NCBI GenBank assembly: GCA_021781695.1
Contig: JAJXWG010000040.1
Coordinates: 1-10,177 of the forward strand
Source of the DNA: Pseudomonadota bacterium
Lineage (GTDB): Bacteria; Pseudomonadota; Gammaproteobacteria; Burkholderiales; Gallionellaceae
Direction of reading: 5' to 3'
Length of the DNA: 10,177 nucleotides
Part shown: one piece after another, positions 1 through 5,713 of the stretch
How the letters are laid out: every line of letters starts with the position of its first letter
How positions within the stretch are numbered: position 1 is the first letter of the stretch
The notes under the pieces: model-generated
What the model saw: only the letters and a program-made list of their open reading frames with translations
What the model was told of the DNA's origin: nothing
Databases searched by the model: none
Made by a program: the position numbers and the translations under genes

Positions 1-116
1 AAATGCAGTTGGCCGATCATCTCCACTTTGACACGCCCGCCCTTCTATACATCAGGGCGAACGGACTATTCACCAACCGGGTGAGTGCTTCAAAAACCGT
101 TCGTGCTGATGTATAG
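1..116 (+). CDS. Probable 3' end of an unidentified upstream gene (partial)
   Basis: One + strand frame (codons in phase with position 3) is open from the window edge to TAG at 114-116. The visible protein tail ends FTNRVSASKTVRADV. Codons over most of it favour G or C in the third position, as in the well-supported genes here, and the other two + frames close earlier or give less protein-like sequence. The stop falls inside the stem of a good terminator, and the next gene is convergent, so a + strand gene ending here fits the layout. I do not recognise the family from about 37 residues, and the ATG at position 3 need not be the true start. The reading could still be chance, because the tract is short. 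Confidence 0.4.
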   Translation, partial: MQLADHLHFDTPALLYIRANGLFTNRVSASKTVRADV

Positions 117-119
117 AAG
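42..119. repeat. 23-bp inverted repeat with a nested inner hairpin
   Basis: Positions 42-64 and 97-119 are reverse complements over 23 bases with two adjacent mismatches (GG against the expected CA). The 32-base spacer contains a smaller perfect hairpin, TCACC (70-74) and GGTGA (80-84) around AACCG. The right arm also takes part in the terminator stem at 92-133, so the two foldings exclude each other in RNA. No transposase, target duplication or second copy is visible, so a mobile origin is not supported. Much of the repeat lies in the putative tail of the upstream gene. Confidence 0.75.
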
Positions 120-134
120 CATGGACGGTTTTTT
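92..134 (+). terminator. Rho-independent terminator, likely bidirectional
   Basis: AAAAACCGTTCGTGCT (92-107) can pair with 118-133 using only two G-T wobbles, leaving a loop of about ten bases. The stem ends in a run of six T at 129-134 on the + strand. Because the 5' arm starts with five A, the complementary strand also ends in a T run, so the structure can stop both the putative upstream + strand gene and the - strand glycosyltransferase that ends at 160. The position between two convergent genes fits that role. Confidence 0.75.
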
Positions 135-159
135 ATAGCTTCAACTGCGTTTTTTAGGA

Positions 160-999
160 TCAATTTAGCGCACGCTTCAATTTGCTGCGCAGCAGTTGCC
201 AGCGTAATTCACGCGTATCTTCCGGCTCGTCGAGTCTCAATCGTTCCGCTGTCTTTCCGCGACGCAGATAATAGCGGTCGAACACCGACTGGCGCATGCC
301 CCATTTGTGCAGGAACTGTTTTCCGCCGTCGTTCTTTTTCACCTTGCCGGTGGACTTGCACTGGAAGTGGTATACGAGGGAATTGCCCACGCCATAGAAG
401 ATGCGGCAGCCTGCATGCCACAGCTTCATCGAGAAATCGTTGTCGCTGCTCATGCCTGGCGAGAACTCGCTGCTGTAACCGCCCACTCTGAACCACCAGT
501 TTCGGCTGACTAGGGTCGGCGGCCAGGTTGCGCCCCACCAGTCGGTCTTGTGATACTTGGGCAATTCGGCCAGCAGCCTTTCCTCGTCGAAATTTTCTGC
601 TTCCTTGCCGTAGTCTGCGACGATCACGCAGGGGTTGTTGGTGTTTTTCGGCTCTATCATCGTGCCAGACAGCATGAAAAGATCGGTGTCGATTTCCTTC
701 AGTTTGTTGGCAAGCGCGGTATCCCATCCGGGGCAGCAGTACATGTCATCGTTGAGGTAAAGGATGAAATCCATGTTGGCGTGCATGGCTGCCTCGTTCA
801 CCGCGAGGCAGATGCCGATGTTCTCAGGCGAGCTTGTGTAATCCAGTTTCTGCTCGCGCACCCATGCTAATGTGCCGTCGCTGCCGTCGTTGACGTGCAC
901 GATGATCTGGTGCGCAAAGGCGGAATTTTGCCGGATGCTGCGTACGCAGAGCTTGAGCAGTTCGAGGTTATTCCAGGTTGGAATGATGATGGAGAACAT
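160..999 (-). CDS. Family 2 glycosyltransferase (paralog A)
   Basis: The 279-residue protein is a soluble GT-A fold, family 2 glycosyltransferase that would transfer a sugar from a nucleotide-sugar donor to a growing surface glycan at the cytoplasmic face of the inner membrane. It opens with the usual FSIIIPTWNN strand (residues 2-11), then NDGSDGT (37-43) and the acidic NDDM at 83-86, which is the DXD-like metal/donor site. GGYSSEFSPGMSSDNDF (173-189) is the acceptor/catalytic region. There is no membrane segment. The ATG at 997-999 matches the start of the paralog at 3799-4713, and an AAAAGG ribosome site lies ten bases upstream. The two proteins align without gaps over residues 1-246 (about 52% identical), then diverge; this copy ends with an Arg/Glu-rich tail. 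It is transcribed away from the heptosyltransferase gene. Donor and acceptor cannot be read from sequence. Confidence 0.9.
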   Translation of the reverse strand: MFSIIIPTWNNLELLKLCVRSIRQNSAFAHQIIVHVNDGSDGTLAWVREQKLDYTSSPENIGICLAVNEAAMHANMDFILYLNDDMYCCPGWDTALANKLKEIDTDLFMLSGTMIEPKNTNNPCVIVADYGKEAENFDEERLLAELPKYHKTDWWGATWPPTLVSRNWWFRVGGYSSEFSPGMSSDNDFSMKLWHAGCRIFYGVGNSLVYHFQCKSTGKVKKNDGGKQFLHKWGMRQSVFDRYYLRRGKTAERLRLDEPEDTRELRWQLLRSKLKRALN

Positions 1000-1186
1000 G
1001 CATTGAAAACCTTTTGATTAAATAATCTTAACGACATGGAAGCCTGGCAACCTGGCTGCGTATTTCAGAGGAATATTCCAAGGGATTCAACACACATTTA
1101 AGAGATGTTACATGTTAACATTCTCGCCGGTCGTTTATTGAGTTAGTGCCCAAAATTTCTGTTGCGCTAACATCTTGGCAGTGTAA
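1000..1186. promoter_or_regulatory. Divergent intergenic region with repeated ATGTTA/TAACAT motifs
   Basis: This gap separates the divergent GT2 (-) and heptosyltransferase (+) genes, so it should hold both promoters. I find no convincing -35/-10 pair with correct spacing. It does contain AGATGTTA (1103-1110), the perfect palindrome ATGTTAACAT (1112-1121) and TAACATCT (1168-1175), the last being the exact reverse complement of the first. Such a group of related half-sites is what a regulator binding region looks like, but in AT-rich DNA it can also arise by chance. Confidence 0.4.
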
Positions 1187-2314
1187 ATGACAATTCTCGA
1201 GCAATGCAATAAATCTGACACAAGCATGAAGGCGCCGCACAAAATCCTGGTAGTTATTCCATTGCGTATTGGCGATGTCCTTCTTTCTACGCCTGTCATA
1301 AGATCGATCAGACAGGCATGGCCTGAGACCAAAATAGACGTTCTGGTATTTGAAAACACGGAAGGGATATTGTTACACAATCCGGATATTCAGCATGTGA
1401 TTACCATTCCGGCGCGTCCTGGGTTCTGGGAACATTTACGCCTGATTTTTAGCTTGTTGCGTCGCTATGATCTTGCGCTTACAACTCAGCTTGGCGACCG
1501 CCCGACTCTCTATGCGTGGATCGCTGGAAGGGCCAGGATTGGAATGCAGGATGGCAGTAGCAAGGAGCAGTGGAAGCAACACCTGCTCACAGGTTGGGCA
1601 TTCTTTGATCGAGTAAACACCCATACAGTGTTGACGAATCTCGGTTTGGTTGACTTGCTTGGAATTAATCGCAGCCACGAAGTAGTTATTGCATGGAATG
1701 CCAACGACGAAAGAACTGTAACCGGTTTGCTACCAATTGATATTGAGCTGGAATCTTTCGCAGTGCTGCACATGTCACCCAAATTTCCTTACAAGATGTG
1801 GCATAGCGAAGGCTGGGTTGAACTGGCGCATTGGCTTGAAAAAAACGGTATTCGTACCGTGCTCACTGGAAGCGGTGCCTCAGATGAGATGGAGTATGTC
1901 GGAAATATCTTTCGTTCTATGCCAGACAACACGGTGAATATGGCCGGGAAGCTTAGTCTGACCGAAAGTGCCTTTCTTATCAGTCGCGCCAAATATTATG
2001 TAGGGCCGGATACGGCACTTACCCATGTGGCTGCTGCACTTGGTACGGCGACGGTGGCATTGTTTGGCCCATCCAATCCGGTGAAATGGGGGCCATGGCC
2101 AAAGGGATACAACGATGACAAAAATCCTTACAAGATGCGCGGCACTCAACGCGTAAGCAATGTAGTACTGCTGCAAGGCGAGGGTGACTGCGTGCCATGC
2201 ATGGAAGAAGGCTGTGAGCGCCGGACTACTAGCTTGAGTGCATGTTTGCAGGGCTTGCCAGTTGCAAAGGTGATTGCTGCGCTGGGCGAGTTAAGCTTGC
2301 ACTTGAAAAAGTAG
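1187..2314 (+). CDS. GT9 heptosyltransferase-like glycosyltransferase
   Basis: A family 9 glycosyltransferase (WaaC/WaaF/WaaQ type), expected to add heptose or a related sugar to the LPS core or a surface glycan in the cytoplasm. Residues count from the ATG at 1187 (375 aa). The N-terminal Rossmann half starts at KILVVIPLRIGDVLLSTPVI (19-38), whose GD is the conserved site near the catalytic Asp. The C-terminal donor-binding half has the HMSPKFPYKMWHSEGW motif (195-210) and the signature GPDTALTHVAAALGT followed by ALFGPSNP (273-298). A Cys-rich tail, C335-VP-C338, C343 and C353, resembles that of WaaQ-like enzymes. The start is uncertain: neither ATG has a good ribosome site, and ATG 1226 (362 aa, MKAPHKILVV) matches the usual family N-terminus better. 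It heads a + strand group with the O-antigen ligase and a GT2 gene. Confidence 0.9.
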   Translation: MTILEQCNKSDTSMKAPHKILVVIPLRIGDVLLSTPVIRSIRQAWPETKIDVLVFENTEGILLHNPDIQHVITIPARPGFWEHLRLIFSLLRRYDLALTTQLGDRPTLYAWIAGRARIGMQDGSSKEQWKQHLLTGWAFFDRVNTHTVLTNLGLVDLLGINRSHEVVIAWNANDERTVTGLLPIDIELESFAVLHMSPKFPYKMWHSEGWVELAHWLEKNGIRTVLTGSGASDEMEYVGNIFRSMPDNTVNMAGKLSLTESAFLISRAKYYVGPDTALTHVAAALGTATVALFGPSNPVKWGPWPKGYNDDKNPYKMRGTQRVSNVVLLQGEGDCVPCMEEGCERRTTSLSACLQGLPVAKVIAALGELSLHLKK

Positions 2315-2520
2315 TTAACGAGATCCACGTGGATTTGGACAATGCATCAGATAAGCAATTTAAAACTCAAATGTTATTTGAATCATCGGTGCATTGCATG
2401 TCGAGTTTGCAAAGGCAACTCTGGCAATATCGATCTCTGAAGCAAATTAAGCGTAATTGCCGAGCTGTTTCTTACGAGTGCGTGACAATTCATACAATGG
2501 TCTACGAGGGCGGTGCATGA
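2242..2520 (+). CDS. Doubtful small reading frame between GT9 and ligase genes
   Basis: An open frame of 92 codons begins inside the heptosyltransferase 3' end and fills the 200-base gap before the ligase gene. Its TGA overlaps the ligase ATG as ATGA, a spacing common in coupled operons. Against it, there is no clear ribosome site at its first ATG, internal ATGs (for example in CMSSLQ, at 2398) are no better placed, and the product, with six Cys and no recognisable domain, looks unlike a known family. A shorter version starting in the gap is possible. I treat it as probably non-coding; otherwise the gap 2315-2516 holds only a palindrome and the ligase ribosome site. Confidence 0.15.
   Translation: MFAGLASCKGDCCAGRVKLALEKVVNEIHVDLDNASDKQFKTQMLFESSVHCMSSLQRQLWQYRSLKQIKRNCRAVSYECVTIHTMVYEGGA
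2323..2334. repeat. Perfect 12-bp palindrome ATCCACGTGGAT
   Basis: A perfect palindrome nine bases after the heptosyltransferase stop codon, in the gap before the ligase gene. It has no spacer and no T run, so it is not a normal terminator. It could be a dimeric regulator site, with the gap carrying an internal promoter for the ligase, but no clear promoter elements stand beside it. Chance is possible. Confidence 0.4.
2506..2510 (+). promoter_or_regulatory. Ribosome binding site fixing the ligase start
   Basis: GAGGG lies six bases before the ATG at 2517 and supports that start over the upstream in-frame ATG at 2457, whose extra 20 residues are polar and unlike the family N-terminus. Confidence 0.65.
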
Positions 2521-3806
2521 AGAAAGCAAGCCAGACACGCTATCTGTTCCTTATCGAAAAAATGGCGAATTTGCTGCTGTTGGTATACCCAACCTTCATG
2601 CTTGCGGTCAAAGGGGGAATGAATGGCGTATTCCTGTTGATGCTGCTGCTAGCTTTGGCGGTGTGGGTAGTGCGTCCTGCAGGCATGGATAAAACTGTAT
2701 GGGAAAACAAATGGACTATTTATGCCGCATCAATGCTAGCCATGTCAGCTGCGATATTTATCAGTCAAAGTTACCATCACAACTATTCAGCGCATCCTTA
2801 CGATGGCGCATCTCGTTATTGGCTGGCAATCCCTGTATTTCTATTGTTGCGGCGTTTGGACCCGAAAGTTTTTACTATGTTACAAGTCGCATTTCCTGTT
2901 GCAGCGATTTCAGGATTTCTGCTGGCGAAGAATTTGGGTGAATTAAATCGATCCGGAATAGAGACGTTAGATTTGATTCACTTTGGCGATTTTGAATTAA
3001 TTCTGGCGATGCTGTCCATTTTTTGTATTAATTGGATTGGAAGAGATGGATTTGTGCTAAAAGCAATTAAAATAACGGGTTTCATCGCAGGCGTTGCCGC
3101 GTCATTTTTCTCGGGTTCACGGGGAGGTTGGCTGGCAATACCGCTATTTATAGCAATTTTTATAAATTTTTTTACTGTGAAATCTCTAAAATCAATAATA
3201 ACAATTGTGATTTTAGGAACTTTGAGTACGCTATTGCTCTATACCATCAGCTCCACCTTCCACCAGCGCGTTAACGAATTAACAAAGGAAGTGACAGAGC
3301 TCAATCACGGCAACCAGGATACTTCTACAGGCATACGCTGGCAGTTATATAAAGCAGCAGTAGAAATATTTTCGCTTAACCCGATTTTCGGCGTGGGGCC
3401 AGATGGATTTGCGCAAGAGATGACTCCGATGATGGAGAAGGGCAAGATCACGCCGATGGCTGCTCAGCTGGGACGCGGCGAAGTACATAACGATGTCTTG
3501 AACAAATCTGTTGGAATGGGCCTTTTCGGCTTGGCTGCAATCATGGCAATTTATCTTGTGCCAATTTGGCTTTTTTGGAAAGCGACCCGTTCAGTTTCAG
3601 CACAAGTCAAACGTGCCGGCCTTCTCGGGATTATTTTTGTAAGCGGATTTTTTGTCTTCGGTTTAACAGTCGAAATATTAAATCTGACAATGGCCATTGC
3701 CTTTTATAGTTTTACGGTTTCAGTATTGCTGGCGTTTTGTTACAACACTCATCACGAAATCGGCTCATCAAGAGCCAATTCGAACAAGGACACAGATCAT
3801 GTATAG
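2517..3806 (+). CDS. O-antigen ligase / polymerase family membrane protein (WaaL/Wzy_C)
   Basis: A 429-residue polytopic inner-membrane protein of the O-antigen ligase family, expected to transfer an undecaprenyl-linked glycan onto the lipid A core, or less likely to polymerise repeat units, in the periplasm. Hydrophobic segments run from about residue 17, with paired helices at 36-52, 66-83 and 102-137. The family hallmark GSRGGWLAIP follows a helix at 200-209. The large periplasmic loop, about 245-330, contains TGIRW with Arg274, FGVGPDGF (291-298) and EVHNDVLNKSVGMGLFGL (322-339) with His324; an Arg and a His in this loop are essential in characterised WaaL proteins. Further helices follow at 335-355, 367-388 and 391-408. 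The gene is noticeably AT-rich, especially 2900-3250. Its stop overlaps the next GT2 gene by eight bases, so the two are probably translationally coupled. Ligase is favoured over polymerase by the adjacent core-type GT9 gene, not by a decisive motif. Confidence 0.88.
   Translation: MKKASQTRYLFLIEKMANLLLLVYPTFMLAVKGGMNGVFLLMLLLALAVWVVRPAGMDKTVWENKWTIYAASMLAMSAAIFISQSYHHNYSAHPYDGASRYWLAIPVFLLLRRLDPKVFTMLQVAFPVAAISGFLLAKNLGELNRSGIETLDLIHFGDFELILAMLSIFCINWIGRDGFVLKAIKITGFIAGVAASFFSGSRGGWLAIPLFIAIFINFFTVKSLKSIITIVILGTLSTLLLYTISSTFHQRVNELTKEVTELNHGNQDTSTGIRWQLYKAAVEIFSLNPIFGVGPDGFAQEMTPMMEKGKITPMAAQLGRGEVHNDVLNKSVGMGLFGLAAIMAIYLVPIWLFWKATRSVSAQVKRAGLLGIIFVSGFFVFGLTVEILNLTMAIAFYSFTVSVLLAFCYNTHHEIGSSRANSNKDTDHV
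3786..3790 (+). promoter_or_regulatory. Ribosome binding site fixing the second GT2 start
   Basis: AAGGA lies eight bases before ATG 3799. It sits inside the last codons of the ligase gene and supports ATG 3799 over the in-frame ATG at 3697, which would add 34 residues absent from the paralog. Confidence 0.75.
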
Positions 3807-4713
3807 CATTGTTATTCCCAGCTGGAACAATCTCGCTTATTTGAAACTATGTGTTGAGAGCATAAGAAAATATTCCAAATTTGAGCATGAAATACTGGTT
3901 CATTTGAATGATGGCTCTGACGGTTCGTTGGCGTGGGTACAGTCTCAAGGGATAAAATATACTCAGACTGATAAGAATGTCGGAATTTGTTTGTCAGTGA
4001 ACCATCTGGTTGCTCAGGCCAAGCATGAATGGGTGCTTTATATGAACGACGACATGGTGGCTGCGCCAGGTTGGGATACGGCTTTTGTCGCTGCGACCGA
4101 GTCGGTGGATACAGACCTTGCGATGTACTTTGGAACCTTGATTCAACCGGATAACGGCGGCAATGATGTCATCATTAAGCAGGATTTTGGCCGCTCGCCC
4201 GCAGAATTCGATGAGGCGAAATTTCTGAAAACCTATCTGGAGAAAAGTCGCGGCGACATGGAGGGATGCTCATCGCAGCCCACCTTGGTAAACAAAAAAT
4301 GGTGGGCTATGGTCGGCGGTTACAGCCTTGAATTTAGTCCCGGCATGAGTAGCGACGATGATCTTATGATGAAATTCTGTGTGGCGGGTTGTCGTAACTT
4401 CCGCATCGTTGGTGCCAGTCGTTTTTATCATTTCGGTTGCAAAAGCACGGGGCGCATTAAACACAACAAGGGCGGACGAATATTTGTAATGAAGTGGGGA
4501 ATTACCCATATCGAATTTCATCGTTTATACCTGCCGTCACTCAGAAAACCAGGGGGTGGCAAGAGTGCTGGCAATCCGTACAACTGCGTGCGTGCATCCC
4601 CGCTGGGAAAATTGCGCCGATTGGGTTACGCCTTGCGTTATAACTATCCGCTGGAGGATATCGAGGCATGGGATGCCATGCCTGGTGTGGGAAAATGGCG
4701 AAGCGGGAATTAA
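3799..4713 (+). CDS. Family 2 glycosyltransferase (paralog B)
   Basis: A 304-residue GT-A fold, family 2 glycosyltransferase, soluble and cytoplasmic, likely adding a sugar to the core or O-unit handled by the ligase encoded just upstream. Key sites match the first paralog at identical numbering: YSIVIPSWNN (2-11), NDGSDGS (37-43), NDDM (83-86) as the DXD-like metal site, and GGYSLEFSPGMSSDDD (173-188). HFGCKSTGR (211-219) is another shared block. After about residue 246 the two copies differ; this one has a longer tail rich in Gly, Pro and aromatic residues (YNYPLEDIEAWDAMP, 281-295) that may set acceptor choice. It starts inside the last codons of the ligase gene. Its TAA overlaps by four bases the stop of the convergent SGNH gene, leaving no room for a terminator between them. 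Substrate is unknown. Confidence 0.9.
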   Translation: MYSIVIPSWNNLAYLKLCVESIRKYSKFEHEILVHLNDGSDGSLAWVQSQGIKYTQTDKNVGICLSVNHLVAQAKHEWVLYMNDDMVAAPGWDTAFVAATESVDTDLAMYFGTLIQPDNGGNDVIIKQDFGRSPAEFDEAKFLKTYLEKSRGDMEGCSSQPTLVNKKWWAMVGGYSLEFSPGMSSDDDLMMKFCVAGCRNFRIVGASRFYHFGCKSTGRIKHNKGGRIFVMKWGITHIEFHRLYLPSLRKPGGGKSAGNPYNCVRASPLGKLRRLGYALRYNYPLEDIEAWDAMPGVGKWRSGN

Positions 4714-5708
4714 TTGAGCCGTGATGCCTGCAGGCTACGGTAGATCGCATCGCCCAGTATCAGGTATCCGGTAGTTGAAAGATGCGTCTCGTTGGCGGGA
4801 TAAAGGTCTATCGTCCTGCCAGCTACTGAGCCGCGCAGTACCCTCAAAAGATTGGGCGCATGGAATCGTTTTTCTGTCTTGTCCCAGAACTGCTTTTCAG
4901 GATAGAGATAGGTGGTCGATTTGTTGGGCACGATCACCCATGTCAGTTGGTAGCCCTTGAGCCTGTCATCGATGACCTGCATCTTGCCCAACACGTCTTC
5001 CCCGAAATCATCTACTTGGTCGTCGGCGAGAAAAAGCGCATCGTTGCAGCTTTTGTGGCTGAAGAGTTTGCAGCCGTCCTTTATCCGGTTCATGCGCACG
5101 TTGTTGCCCAGATACCATGTGCTGAAATCAGGCTGGGCGGCAAGCTTTTCATATTTCAGCGCGTGTAGTTCTGTCTCGATGCCGACCGAAAATTTTCCAG
5201 AATAGTCTGCTTGATTGCGGATCAGCAGGCGCGGAGGCGGTGTGACCGGGAGCTCGACCGTTGCGTGATAGTCCATCAGTTTGCATCCCACGGACCTGTT
5301 CAGGGTGTCTTTGAAATTGTGCTCGACGACTTCGATGGCGACGTAGTGTCCCTTGAATCCTTTGCTTTGCAACCATGCCGGGAAGTCCTCGCAGATGTTG
5401 CGCATTGCTTCCCAGGTTTCGGTGTGAACTTTTAGACCATTCTTCACCAACACGCTTTGCCAGATATGAGGGATGGAGAAGCTGTCGCCGATCGCCAGCA
5501 CATCCGCTTCCTGCCACGGTGCATTCACCAGATATGCGGGATCGATCGCTGGCTGCTCCTTCTTCCAGCCAAAAAGGGACTCTGGAATTTTTCCCATGCG
5601 CGTCAATGGCCCAGTGAAGCTTGCCAGAGGCAGGAAATAAAATCCTATGGCGCCATAAAGCGCAAGCGCTGCAAACACGATAAGAGAAAAAATCTTTGCG
5701 TGCTTCAT
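4710..5708 (-). CDS. Membrane-anchored SGNH/GDSL-type acyltransferase or esterase, MBOAT partner
   Basis: A 332-residue protein with a short basic N-terminus and one hydrophobic helix (about 6-28), so probably anchored in the inner membrane with the domain in the periplasm. The SGNH core begins with the nucleophile block DVLAIGDSFS (69-78, Ser76) and ends with DLYPANETHLSTTGY (301-315), where His309 sits in the catalytic His position. Three residues before it, where the family usually has Asp (DxxH), there is Asn306; Glu307 and Asp301 are near. Between lie several Cys (105, 142, 213, 221) that could form periplasmic disulphides. The gene starts five bases after the MBOAT stop and has no strong ribosome site, which suggests coupled translation. 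By analogy to AlgI/AlgJ-type and PatA/PatB pairs, it would move acyl groups received from the MBOAT protein onto a glycan. Hydrolysis of such groups is the alternative. Confidence 0.75.
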   Translation of the reverse strand: MKHAKIFSLIVFAALALYGAIGFYFLPLASFTGPLTRMGKIPESLFGWKKEQPAIDPAYLVNAPWQEADVLAIGDSFSIPHIWQSVLVKNGLKVHTETWEAMRNICEDFPAWLQSKGFKGHYVAIEVVEHNFKDTLNRSVGCKLMDYHATVELPVTPPPRLLIRNQADYSGKFSVGIETELHALKYEKLAAQPDFSTWYLGNNVRMNRIKDGCKLFSHKSCNDALFLADDQVDDFGEDVLGKMQVIDDRLKGYQLTWVIVPNKSTTYLYPEKQFWDKTEKRFHAPNLLRVLRGSVAGRTIDLYPANETHLSTTGYLILGDAIYRSLQASRLN

Positions 5709-5713
5709 ATCCG

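Noticed and set aside
42..119. Terminal inverted repeats of a small mobile element
   Set aside because: The spacer is 32 bases, no target duplication is visible, and the structure is better explained by its overlap with a terminator.
209..727. 172-codon - strand frame in the first GT2 gene
   Set aside because: It overlaps the well-supported GT2 gene in another frame on the same strand and gives an Arg/Gln-rich product with no family motifs.
3697..3798. N-terminal extension of the second GT2
   Set aside because: It overlaps the ligase coding end, is absent from the paralog, and a good ribosome site precedes ATG 3799.
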